Assembly: GCF_014190805.1 (NCBI RefSeq)
Contig: NZ_JACHVQ010000002.1
Location: 62,001 to 126,000, forward strand
DNA from: Flexivirga oryzae
Lineage (GTDB): Bacteria > Actinomycetota > Actinomycetes > Actinomycetales > Dermatophilaceae
Length of the DNA: 64,000 nucleotides
Direction of reading: 5' to 3'
The translations under genes and the position numbers were made by a program. Shown here one piece after another: positions 26,078 through 34,313 of this stretch; the stretch's first letter is position 1; each line of letters starts with the position of its first letter. The notes beneath the pieces are model-generated. The model had not been told where the DNA came from. It ran no database searches and saw nothing but the letters and a program-made list of their open reading frames with translations.

Positions 26078-26755
26078 ATGGCGGTCCGTCCCCTCGCTGA
26101 ACTCGTGCATCCCTCCTGGCTGCCGGTGCTCGAACCGGTCGCCGACAAAGTCACCGAGTGTGGGGAGTTCCTGCGCGCGGAAATCGCTGCGGGGCGCGGC
26201 TATCTGCCCAGCGGTGACAAGGTGCTGCGGGCGTTCGAGCGCCCGCTGGACGACGTGCGGGTGCTGATCGTCGGCCAGGACCCCTACCCGACGCCGGGGC
26301 ACCCGATCGGGCTGTCCTTCGCCGTGGCGCCCGATGTCACTCCCCTTCCGGCGAGCCTGCGCAACATCTATCAGGAGCTCGTGAACGACATCGGCTGCCC
26401 GCCGCCGACCAACGGCGACCTGTCGCCTTGGGCGGACCGTGGCGTGCTGTTGCTCAACAGGGTGCTCACCGTGCGGCCCTCCGCGCCGAAGAGTCACCAC
26501 GGCAAGGGCTGGGAGCACGTGACGGCGGCCGCCATCACCGGCCTGGTCGCCGGTGGTGGACCGCTGGCCGCGATCCTCTGGGGTAACGACGCCCGGGGAC
26601 TGGTGCCGCACCTGGGGCAGGTCCCCTACCTCACCAGCGCGCACCCGTCGCCGCTGTCGGCATACCGCGGCTTCTTCGGCTCGCGCCCGTTCAGCAAGGT
26701 GAACCAGCTGCTGGCCGACCAGGGCGCCGACCCGATCGACTGGTCCCTCCCCTGA
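26078..26755 (+). CDS. ung: Uracil-DNA glycosylase (family 1)
   Basis: A 225-residue enzyme with the water-activating motif GQDPYPTPGH (catalytic Asp) and the DNA-intercalation motif HPSPLSAYRG. It removes uracil from DNA, important in a high-GC genome prone to cytosine deamination. The ATG is part of a GTATGGCG word. It is convergent with the threonine aldolase gene. Confidence 0.95.
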   Translation: MAVRPLAELVHPSWLPVLEPVADKVTECGEFLRAEIAAGRGYLPSGDKVLRAFERPLDDVRVLIVGQDPYPTPGHPIGLSFAVAPDVTPLPASLRNIYQELVNDIGCPPPTNGDLSPWADRGVLLLNRVLTVRPSAPKSHHGKGWEHVTAAAITGLVAGGGPLAAILWGNDARGLVPHLGQVPYLTSAHPSPLSAYRGFFGSRPFSKVNQLLADQGADPIDWSLP

Positions 26756-26789
26756 CCACCCCCGAACCCCGCCGACAGGCCCACAAACG

Positions 26790-26873
26790 ACCGACAGGCC
26801 CACAAATACCCCCGTTCAGAGGCGTTTCGCGACGGTATTACTGGGCCTCTGGGTCGTAGGTGGGCCTGTCGGT
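26790..26873. terminator. Bidirectional stem-loop between ung and threonine aldolase
   Basis: ACCGACAGGCCCAC (26790-26803) pairs perfectly with GTGGGCCTGTCGGT (26860-26873). An inner CAGAGGC/GCCTCTG stem lies at 26817-26851. A second left arm (26772-26784) allows an alternative pairing. Its position between convergent genes suggests a two-way terminator, although long and without a T-tract. Confidence 0.6.
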
Positions 26874-26894
26874 GAGAGGGGTATGGCGTCAGCG

Positions 26895-27971
26895 TCAGGC
26901 GGCCAGCTCGGCGCGGATGGCGGCGATGAACGCATCGACATCGGCCTCGGTGGTGTCGAAGGAGCACATCCAGCGCACCTGGCCGGCCGACTCGTCCCAG
27001 AAGTAGAAGCGGAACTTCTCCATCAACCGCTCGGACACCTCAGACGGCAGGATCGGGAAGACACCGTTGGCCTGCACCGGCAACGGGATCGTCAGGCCCG
27101 GCAGGTCGCGGACACCCTCGACGAGCCGCCTGGCCATCGCGTTGGCATGGCCGGCGTTGCGCAGGTACAGATCGTCGGTCAGCAGCGCGATCAACTGCGC
27201 GGAGATGAAGCGCATCTTCGAAGCCAGCTGCATGGACTGCTTGCGCAGGAACTTCATCTTCATCGCGGGCACTGCTGTGGTGTTCAGCACCAGCACCGCT
27301 TCGCCGCCGAGCAGGCCGTTCTTGGTGCCGCCGAACGAGACGATGTCCACGCCGGTGTCGGTGATCATCTCGCGGAACGAAACCCCAAGTGTGGCAGCGG
27401 CATTCGACAACCGCGAACCGTCCACGTGCAGCACCATGTCGTGTGCGTGGACGTGCTCGGCGATGGCCCGGATCTCCTCGACCGTGTATGCCGTGCCGAG
27501 TTCGGTGGTCTGGGTGATCGACACGACCCGCGGCTGCGCGTGGTGTTCGTCGCCCCGGCCGAGCGGCACGGTCGCGATGAGTTCCGGCGTCAGCTTGCCG
27601 TCCGGGGTCGCGACCGTGAGCAGCTTCAAACCGCCCATGCGCTCCGGCGCCGCACACTCATCGACGTGGATGTGCGCCGTGCTGGTGCAGATGACGGCGT
27701 CCCAGCGCTCGGTGACCGACTGCAACGACACGACGTTCGCGCCGGTGCCGTTGAACACCGGGAACGCCTGCACGCCGTCGCCGAAGTGTGCGGCGAAGAC
27801 CTCTTGCAGGTGCTCGGTGTAGACGTCCTCGCCGTACGACACCTGATGGCCGCCGTTGGCGCGCACGATTGCCGCCAGCACCTCCGGGTGCACCCCGGAG
27901 TAGTTGTCGCTGGCGAAGCCACGGACCGACGGGTCGTGCAGGGGCGAGGGGAAGCTGGCCGAGTCACTCAC
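26895..27971 (-). CDS. ltaE: Low-specificity L-threonine aldolase
   Basis: A 358-residue PLP enzyme starting near ASDNYSGVHPEV, with the cofactor Lys in FGGTKNGLLGGEAV and HVDGSRLSNAA for the Asp contact. It cleaves threonine to glycine and acetaldehyde. The GTG start overlaps the SDR stop as GTGA, so it is translationally coupled to that upstream gene. Confidence 0.9.
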   Translation of the reverse strand: MSDSASFPSPLHDPSVRGFASDNYSGVHPEVLAAIVRANGGHQVSYGEDVYTEHLQEVFAAHFGDGVQAFPVFNGTGANVVSLQSVTERWDAVICTSTAHIHVDECAAPERMGGLKLLTVATPDGKLTPELIATVPLGRGDEHHAQPRVVSITQTTELGTAYTVEEIRAIAEHVHAHDMVLHVDGSRLSNAAATLGVSFREMITDTGVDIVSFGGTKNGLLGGEAVLVLNTTAVPAMKMKFLRKQSMQLASKMRFISAQLIALLTDDLYLRNAGHANAMARRLVEGVRDLPGLTIPLPVQANGVFPILPSEVSERLMEKFRFYFWDESAGQVRWMCSFDTTEADVDAFIAAIRAELAA

Positions 27972-28666
27972 CGGGTAATCGTCTCAATCAGGCCGTTGAC
28001 CTCCGCGGCGGGCCGGTCGTAGAGACCGACCAGCCAGTCGGCGATCTTCGCCACGGGCGTGAACTTCTTGTAACCGTCGGGCTTCTCGTCCTGCATCTGC
28101 GGGGTGACGAGCGCCATGATGCGGCCGATCGTGGCGGCAGCATTGGACTCCTTGAACGAGTCGGCCACCGCGAGCAGCCACATCTCGGCGCCCGCCTTCG
28201 CCGTCAGGTATGCCGCATTGGTCGCGCGCGGACTCGCCAGCCCCGTCGAGGAGACGATCGCGATCCGGCCGTGCGGTGACTGCAGGAGCGGGTCGTGCAA
28301 CGCCCTCGTCGTGTGCTGCAACGTGCGGATCAGGTTGACCTGCAGGAAGTCCCAGTCGGCCAGGTCGCTCTCGACGATGCCCTTGCCGCCGCGCCAGCCA
28401 CCGACCAGGTGCATCAGCCCGTCGACGCGGCCGTGCTCGGCGAGCAAGCCCTGCGCCCACTCCTGCGTCGCCCGCTCGTCATTGAGGTCGACGACCGACG
28501 GGACGATGTGCTCCGGGTCGAGTGCCACCACAGCGGCCAGCCGGCCGGCGTCCCGGCCGGCCGCGACGACCGTGGCCCCGGCCGCGGCGAATGCCGCGGC
28601 CGTTGGCCGGCCCTGGTCTCCGGCGGCACCAGTGACGACGACAACCGATCCGCTCAAGTCACTCAC
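27968..28666 (-). CDS. SDR-family oxidoreductase
   Basis: A 232-residue short-chain dehydrogenase. The cofactor site TGAAGDQGRP replaces the usual second and third glycines, and the catalytic Tyr lies in AAYLTAKAG rather than strict YxxxK spacing (YLTAK fits). GTG 28666 has AGGAGG eight bases upstream; the longer open frame upstream only reads the tandem repeat. It is coupled to the threonine aldolase. Confidence 0.82.
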   Translation of the reverse strand: MSDLSGSVVVVTGAAGDQGRPTAAAFAAAGATVVAAGRDAGRLAAVVALDPEHIVPSVVDLNDERATQEWAQGLLAEHGRVDGLMHLVGGWRGGKGIVESDLADWDFLQVNLIRTLQHTTRALHDPLLQSPHGRIAIVSSTGLASPRATNAAYLTAKAGAEMWLLAVADSFKESNAAATIGRIMALVTPQMQDEKPDGYKKFTPVAKIADWLVGLYDRPAAEVNGLIETITR

Positions 28667-28740
28667 GCGACAGTCCTCCTGCGCTGGTCGAGCGTTGTCC
28701 TGAGTAGTCCGCGAGGAACGAGCGGACGTAACGAAGGGTA

Positions 28741-28903
28741 GGCCGAGGCGCAAGCCGAGGCCGTATCGAGACCGATCATGCCGCCTGCGCTGGTCGAGTA
28801 GGCCGAGGCGCAAGCCGAGGCCGTATCGAGACCGATCATGCCGCGTGCGCTGGTCGAGTAGGCCGAGGCGCAAGCCGAGGCCGTATCGAGACCGATCATG
28901 CCG
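28741..28903. repeat. 60-bp tandem array of a dispersed repeat
   Basis: Three copies exactly 60 bases apart (starts 28741, 28801, 28861), each reading GGCCGAGGCGCAAGCCGAGG and then CCGTATCGAGACCGATCATG. The core GGTCGAGTA...GTATCGAGACC is the element also seen in the sigma gene at 21,960. The third copy overlaps the last codons and the stop of the DUF6421 gene, so the duplicated unit includes that gene end. Confidence 0.88.
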
Positions 28904-31070
28904 CGTCGGGAGTCGACGCGGTGATGCCCGAGGTCGACTCGATGACCGTCTTCATCTTCTTGCGCAGCGCCTCGTAGAAGACGTTGAGCGGGAACTCGTC
29001 GGGCTGGACGAGGTTGACCAGTTCCTTGATCGGGCCGTCCAGCGGCAACGCCTGTGCACCCTTGGCCCAGGTCGACGCGGGGCTGGGGGCGACGTACGCG
29101 CTGACGAACTCGTATGCCGCGATCCAGTGACCGACCTTCGAGCGATCGATGCCGCTGCGGTAGAGCTCTTCGACGCGCTCGCACAGCTCCACGACCACCT
29201 CGGGGACCCGGCGCCAGTCGAAGGACAGCCGGTTGTCGGTCCAGTTCAGGGCACCCGACTTGTGCAGGTAGGCGAACATCAGCTGACCGCCGAGTCCGTC
29301 GTAGTTACGCACCCGCTCGCCGGTGATCGGGAACCGGAAGAGCCGGTCGAAAAGGATTGCCAGCTGGACGGATCGGGCATACGGCTGGCCTTCGGCCTCC
29401 AGTTTGACCGCCTGCCGGAAGGTGTTGAGGTCGCAGCGCAGCTCCTCCAGCGCGTACATCCAGAACGGCATCCGCTGCTTGATCATGAACGGGTCGAACG
29501 GCAGGTCACCGTGACTGTGCGTGCGGTCGTGGATCATGTCCCACATCGCGAAGGTCGACTGCGCCAGCTCCTGCGAGGCGACCAGCCGCTCGGCGTCCGG
29601 CGGCAGTTGCAGGGACAGCAGCTCGGCGGCCGCCGAGACGACCCGACGGAAGCGAGCACCTTCACGATCGCAGAAGATCGCGCCCCAGCTGAACTTCGGA
29701 ACCTCGCGCACCGCAACGGTCTCCGGGAACAGCACCGCGGAGTTGGTGTCGTAGCCGGGCGTGAAGTCGATGAAGTTGACCGCCAGGAACATCTTGTTGT
29801 CGTAGGTCTCCTCGACCTTCGCCAGCCAGTCGGGCCACTGCACCGACAGCAGCAGCGCCTCGAAGACCCGGTCGAGGTTGCCGTTCTGGGTGTACATCGG
29901 GAACACCACCAGGTGCTCGATGCCGTCCTCGCGACACAGGTCCGGGCGGAACTTCATCAGCGAGTCGAGGAAGTCGGGCTTGGCGAAACCGGACTCGACC
30001 CACTTGTCCAGGTCGACCGGCAACTCTGCCAGGTAGTCGGCATCGTGCGGGAATCGCGGTGCCAGTGCTGCGATCTGGGTCTTCATCTGCTCGACCAGCT
30101 CGGCCGCGCGTGCGTGATCCCCGACCGCGCGTGCGTGATCCCCGACTGCGCGCGCGTGATCTCCCTCCGCGCTCCCAGAGCTTGTCGAAGGGATCGAGCC
30201 GTCCTTGACCTGCATCAGCCGCAGTTCCTCGACGGCCTCCTTGAGCGCGCGCCACTCGGGGCTGCGCTCGACACCCGAACCGATCGAGGTGACGGTCGCG
30301 GCGGGCTTGCGGGCCGCGGCCGCCCAGGTCACCAGGTTGGTCCAGAAGCGTCGGTGGTCCAGCTCGTCGATCGAGTCGTCGCCGACCAGGTCGGAGTCGG
30401 CCAGCACGACCACGCGGCCGGCGCCGTACGGCAGTGCCACGGCGAGCGGCTCACGGGCGGGGTATGCCGTGCCACTCGTCCGGGCGAGCACCTGCGCGGC
30501 GGGTGCACCAGAGATGTCGATGATGCCGGCGCGGTAGAAGCACAGCTCGTCGACCCCGGCCAGCAACCCCTGGCCGAGACCGCCCTCGACCTCGGCGAGC
30601 ACCCAGGTCGCGTTGTTGTGGAAGCGGCGGCCGCCTTCGAGCGATTCGTGGACGGTCGTGCTGGTCACGTGCAACCCGAACCGGGCGAGCAGCTCCTGCA
30701 CGTTGTTGCCGTAGGTGTCCTGGTCGCACTCGGCGAGGACGACGAGGCCGCCGCCCTGCTCGACGAAGTCGACGATGGTGTCGATCTCCGACGTGGCGAG
30801 CACGGGCGGCAGGTCACCGGTGACCTTCTCCGCCTGGGCGTCGGACGGGTGGTCGATGACCAGCACGTCAGCACCGTCGAGAGCCGACGCGTCGAGCGTG
30901 CCGGATTCGTGACCGATGACGTCGAAGCCCTTGGCACGCAACGAGTCCGCGGCCTTCTCCAGCGAGGAGTCCGCCGGGTTGGCTGGGTTCATCGTCGCCG
31001 CGGTGTCGCGGCGCAGGGCCCAGGCACTGCTGTGGGCCTGTTCGACGACCACCTTCGGGAAGACGCTCAT
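28896..31070 (-). CDS. DUF6421-type large conserved protein
   Basis: A 724-residue protein. The C-terminal two thirds carry very conserved actinobacterial text (WDMIHDRTHSHGDLPFDPFM, MPFWMYALEELRCDL), which I recall as DUF6421. The His-rich HDRTHSHGD could bind metal; this is a guess. The N-terminal third has the strand pattern of a glutamine amidotransferase-like or DUF4350-like domain (DVLVIDHPS, GGGLVVLAECD). ATG 31070 follows AAGGA. A stretch near residues 300-330 is made of three GDHARAV repeats plus a dispersed-repeat segment and looks inserted. Function unknown. Confidence 0.7.
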   Translation of the reverse strand: MSVFPKVVVEQAHSSAWALRRDTAATMNPANPADSSLEKAADSLRAKGFDVIGHESGTLDASALDGADVLVIDHPSDAQAEKVTGDLPPVLATSEIDTIVDFVEQGGGLVVLAECDQDTYGNNVQELLARFGLHVTSTTVHESLEGGRRFHNNATWVLAEVEGGLGQGLLAGVDELCFYRAGIIDISGAPAAQVLARTSGTAYPAREPLAVALPYGAGRVVVLADSDLVGDDSIDELDHRRFWTNLVTWAAAARKPAATVTSIGSGVERSPEWRALKEAVEELRLMQVKDGSIPSTSSGSAEGDHARAVGDHARAVGDHARAAELVEQMKTQIAALAPRFPHDADYLAELPVDLDKWVESGFAKPDFLDSLMKFRPDLCREDGIEHLVVFPMYTQNGNLDRVFEALLLSVQWPDWLAKVEETYDNKMFLAVNFIDFTPGYDTNSAVLFPETVAVREVPKFSWGAIFCDREGARFRRVVSAAAELLSLQLPPDAERLVASQELAQSTFAMWDMIHDRTHSHGDLPFDPFMIKQRMPFWMYALEELRCDLNTFRQAVKLEAEGQPYARSVQLAILFDRLFRFPITGERVRNYDGLGGQLMFAYLHKSGALNWTDNRLSFDWRRVPEVVVELCERVEELYRSGIDRSKVGHWIAAYEFVSAYVAPSPASTWAKGAQALPLDGPIKELVNLVQPDEFPLNVFYEALRKKMKTVIESTSGITASTPDAA
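30104..30200 (-). repeat. 21-bp tandem repeats and a dispersed repeat inside the DUF6421 gene
   Basis: Three near-identical 21-base units (core GTGCGTGATCCCCGA on the plus strand) encode GDHARAV three times. They are followed by GAGCTTGTCGAAGGGATCGA, a sequence I recall as a common dispersed repeat in high-GC genomes, read here as PSTSSGS. The frame is kept. Confidence 0.75.
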
Positions 31071-31158
31071 TTCAGTCACATCCTTCACGATTGATAGAAG
31101 ATTTTCTTGTCTGATCTATCTTAGACCGGAAAACTTCCTGTTTCCAACCCGCTGTGTC

Positions 31159-31173
31159 GCGTCACTGTGACGC
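31159..31173. promoter_or_regulatory. Palindromic operator candidate before the acyl-CoA dehydrogenase
   Basis: GCGTCACTGTGACGC is a perfect odd palindrome 17 bases before the ATG at 31191. It covers the expected promoter or leader and contains an in-frame GTG. A repressor site is likely; the regulator is unknown. AT-rich sequence at 31090-31130 with GATAGA/TCTATC words probably holds the divergent promoters. Confidence 0.5.
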
Positions 31174-31190
31174 GGATTACGCTCCATTGC

Positions 31191-32366
31191 ATGCCGGTCG
31201 AACGCATCCTTCCCACGGCCGACGCGGCGGACCTGATCGAGCTCACCCGCGAGATCGCCGCACGCGAACTGACCCCGCGAGTCGAGGAGGCAGAGCGCAC
31301 GGGCACACCGCCGCGCGACGTCTTCCGCATCCTGGGGCGCGCCGGGCTGTTGTCACTCGCCTATCCCGAGGAGTACGGCGGGGGCGGTCAGCCCTACGAG
31401 GTCTATCTTCAGGTCGTCGAGGAACTCGCGATCGCCTGGATGAGCGTCGCCATCGGCGTCTCGGTGCACTCGCTGACGGCATACCCGATCGACCGCTTCG
31501 GCACCGATGCGCAACGCGCGGCGCTGCTCCCTGACATTCTGGGTGGCGAAACCCTCGGCGGTTACTGCCTGTCCGAGCGGGAGGCCGGATCCGACATCGC
31601 CGCGATGCGCACCCGCGCCACGCTCGCCGACGACGGCAGCGCCGCTCTCAGTGGCACCAAGAGCTGGATCTCGCACGCGTCACACGCCGACTACTACACG
31701 ACGTTCGCGCGCACCGACGACTCCGGCGGCAAGGGCATCTCGTGCTTCGTCGTGCCGGCCGACGCGGCCGGCGTCAGCTTCGGCTCCCCCGAACGGAAGA
31801 TGGGCCTGGCCGGGGACCCGGTCGCCGAGGTGCACTTCGACAACGTGGCGGTCGGCGCCGACCGGATGATCGGTGCCCGCGGTTCGGGTATGCCGATCGC
31901 ACTGTCCGCGCTCGACTCGGGCCGACTCGGCATCGCGGCGGCGGCAACCGGGCTCGCGCAGTCGGCGCTCGACCTGGCCGCGTCATACGCCGCGGAGCGC
32001 CAGCAGTTCGGCAGACCCATCGCGCAGTTCGAGGGACTGGCGTTCCTGCTGGCCGACATGGAGGCAGCCGTCACGTCGGCACGTGCGACGTATCTGCTCG
32101 CCGCCCGGCTCAAGGACGCCGGCCGCCCCTTCTCCAAGCAGGCGGCGGTCGCCAAGCTGGTCGCCACCGACGCTGCGATGCGCGTGACGACCGACGCGGT
32201 GCAGGTGCTCGGCGGGGCCGGTTACACCGCCGACTTCCCCACCGAGCGGTTCATGCGCGAGGCCAAGGTGACCCAGATCTTCGAAGGCACCAACCAGATC
32301 CAGCGGCTGGTCATATCGCGGCACCTGCTGCAGAACCTCAGCAACCGAAAGGGCTCCACCCGATGA
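31191..32366 (+). CDS. Acyl-CoA dehydrogenase
   Basis: A 391-residue FAD enzyme with the motifs CLSEREAGSDIAAM, KSWISHASHADYY, the helix YAAERQQFGRPIAQF and the C-terminal FEGTNQIQRLVISRHL containing the usual catalytic Glu. It performs the first step of beta-oxidation on an unknown acyl-CoA. The ATG 31191 start gives the family N-terminus. It overlaps the next SDR gene as ATGA. Confidence 0.93.
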   Translation: MPVERILPTADAADLIELTREIAARELTPRVEEAERTGTPPRDVFRILGRAGLLSLAYPEEYGGGGQPYEVYLQVVEELAIAWMSVAIGVSVHSLTAYPIDRFGTDAQRAALLPDILGGETLGGYCLSEREAGSDIAAMRTRATLADDGSAALSGTKSWISHASHADYYTTFARTDDSGGKGISCFVVPADAAGVSFGSPERKMGLAGDPVAEVHFDNVAVGADRMIGARGSGMPIALSALDSGRLGIAAAATGLAQSALDLAASYAAERQQFGRPIAQFEGLAFLLADMEAAVTSARATYLLAARLKDAGRPFSKQAAVAKLVATDAAMRVTTDAVQVLGGAGYTADFPTERFMREAKVTQIFEGTNQIQRLVISRHLLQNLSNRKGSTR

Positions 32367-33127
32367 AGATCGACTCCACCACCGTCGCCCTCGTCACCGG
32401 CGCCGGCTCCGGCCTCGGCGAGGCCACCGCGCGCAAGCTGTCCGCCGAGGGAGCCTCGGCGGTGCTTCTCGACCTTCCGACCTCCAAGGGAGCAGAGGTT
32501 GCCGAGTCACTCGGCGACAGAGCGCAGTTCGTCGCGGCTGACGTGACCGATGAGGAGCAGGTCCAGGCCGCGGTCGACGCGGCCGCGAATCTCGGCACGT
32601 TGCGGATCGTCGCCAACTGTGCGGGTGTCGCGACACCTGGGCGGATCATCAGCAAGCGCGGCGTCCTGCCGCTCGAGGCGTTCAGCAAGGTCGTGCAGAT
32701 CAACCTGATCGGCACGTTCAACGTGCTGCGGTTGGCCGCCGAAAAGATGGTCGGCAACGAGCCGGTCGACGGCGACCGCGGCGTCATCACGATGACGGCG
32801 TCGATCGCGGCGTATGACGGCCAGATCGGCCAGGCGGCATACGCCTCCTCGAAGGCGGGCATCGTCGGACTCACCCTGACGGCCGCTCGAGACCTGGCCG
32901 ACAAGGGCATTCGCGTCGTGACGATCGCGCCGGGCACCTTCGAGACGCCGATGCTCGCGGGTCTGCCGAACGATGTGAAGTCGGCGTTGGAGGCGCAGGT
33001 CCCGCACCCGTCACGACTGGGCCGGCCGGAGGAATACGCCTCGCTGGTCGCGCACATCGTCGACAACCAGATGCTCAACGGTGAGGTCATCCGTCTCGAC
33101 GGCGCACTCCGGATGCCTCCTCGCTAG
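32363..33127 (+). CDS. SDR 3-hydroxyacyl-CoA dehydrogenase (type 2, HSD17B10-like)
   Basis: A 254-residue SDR: TGAGSGLGEA cofactor site, the Asp after strand 2 (LLDLP, favouring NAD), NCAGVATPG, Ser in MTASIAAYDG and YASSK. The text INLIGTFNVLRLAAE and PGTFETPML is characteristic of type-2 3-hydroxyacyl-CoA dehydrogenases. Coupled to the acyl-CoA dehydrogenase by an ATGA overlap, it would oxidise the hydroxyacyl-CoA two steps later. Its TAG stop shares a CTAG with the convergent membrane-protein gene. Confidence 0.9.
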   Translation: MKIDSTTVALVTGAGSGLGEATARKLSAEGASAVLLDLPTSKGAEVAESLGDRAQFVAADVTDEEQVQAAVDAAANLGTLRIVANCAGVATPGRIISKRGVLPLEAFSKVVQINLIGTFNVLRLAAEKMVGNEPVDGDRGVITMTASIAAYDGQIGQAAYASSKAGIVGLTLTAARDLADKGIRVVTIAPGTFETPMLAGLPNDVKSALEAQVPHPSRLGRPEEYASLVAHIVDNQMLNGEVIRLDGALRMPPR

Positions 33128-34215
33128 CGCTCGGAGCCACCCGTCGCCCTGAACCTTCGATCGCGGCTCCTCCGTCGCCACGATCTGGATGCCTCCTCGC
33201 CAGCGCCGCCCGCGCCCGCTGCGCCGGCCGAGTAGGGCGAGCCCCCTGGGGCGAGCCCGTGATCGAGGCCCCCGATCCGCCGCCGGACCCGCCACAGCAA
33301 CCACGCCACGCCGATCCCGGTGACGGTCACGTCGAGACGCCCCGCGAGCCCGACGCCGACGGCCAGCAGGCAGTACCAGCCGACGAACCCGGTCACGACC
33401 CGGAGCCCGTCCCTCCCGAAGACCGGGCCGCTGACCCTCCCCCGGATCAGCAGCACGCCTGCGGCAACCGGGGCGAGAACGGCCAGGAACGTCACCGGCC
33501 AGACGACGGACGTGTCGGACAGACCCATGAGCACCATGTTTGCCGCGGCCGCGACGAACGCGATCGGCGCGACCCACCGCCGTGCGGGAGCCGGTCGCGC
33601 GTCGGACTCCCAGAGGGATGGCCGGGCGGGCGACCGGACACCCAGCATCACCAACCCGATGACGAGTCCGCCTGCGCAGATCAACTGCGGGAGTGGCTGC
33701 ACCGAGTACTGTCCCGACAGCAACAGTGGCACCACGAGGAAGACACCGACGGTGACCGCGACCCCGCGCGGGGTGAGATAGGCGCGCTCTCGATGCCCGG
33801 GAAACAGCAGCTCCACCAGGACGATCGTCGACACGATGCTCACTGCGACGTGGAAGACGGTGAGGTTGGTCGCGAGCAGCACATTGGTGTGCCACACCTC
33901 GCTGTAATGGCCCAGCCCACCGTCCGAGGACGGCCGCGCCGAGAGCCAGAACCGGTCCACCAACGCCTCTTCGAACACCGCATAGGCAGCACCGAGCAGG
34001 CACAGCCCCCGCAGACCGAGACCGCGCCGGAACGCGATCTCCCTGCAGAGCAAGGCACCGCATCCGTACAGCGCGATCAGCAACACGGCACCGGGCGGCC
34101 ACAGGACCACGTCGAGGGGCGGCGTGGCACCTGTCAGGCAGTCACCCAGGACGGGCGCGAGCAGCAGGATGGCGACCACTGGCCGCCAATTGCCCTCTGT
34201 GCGTTGCTTACCCAC
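33124..34215 (-). CDS. Polytopic membrane protein, possible CPBP-type
   Basis: A 363-residue protein with about eight hydrophobic segments and a charged, Ser/Arg-rich C-terminal tail. FEEALVDRFW resembles the EExxxR motif of CPBP/Abi intramembrane proteases, but the spacing is off and the later His motifs are not clear, so the family is uncertain. The last codons overlap the convergent SDR gene through a shared CTAG. The tail (GAAGAGGAGEEASRSWRRRS) looks like read-through of duplicated non-coding DNA. Confidence 0.6.
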   Translation of the reverse strand: MGKQRTEGNWRPVVAILLLAPVLGDCLTGATPPLDVVLWPPGAVLLIALYGCGALLCREIAFRRGLGLRGLCLLGAAYAVFEEALVDRFWLSARPSSDGGLGHYSEVWHTNVLLATNLTVFHVAVSIVSTIVLVELLFPGHRERAYLTPRGVAVTVGVFLVVPLLLSGQYSVQPLPQLICAGGLVIGLVMLGVRSPARPSLWESDARPAPARRWVAPIAFVAAAANMVLMGLSDTSVVWPVTFLAVLAPVAAGVLLIRGRVSGPVFGRDGLRVVTGFVGWYCLLAVGVGLAGRLDVTVTGIGVAWLLWRVRRRIGGLDHGLAPGGSPYSAGAAGAGGAGEEASRSWRRRSRDRRFRATGGSER

Positions 34216-34313
34216 GCAACCAGCAGATCAACTCGGTGGTATGGCGGGCATCGGCCGAAGGTATCGGCGAGCAATCCGGAAGTTGGAGTCGCGTCCGCGG
34301 AGCGCGACGGAGG

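Noticed and set aside
28845..31094. 749-codon open frame on the plus strand
   Set aside because: Antisense of the DUF6421 gene in a GC-rich region; the minus strand has the conserved family text.
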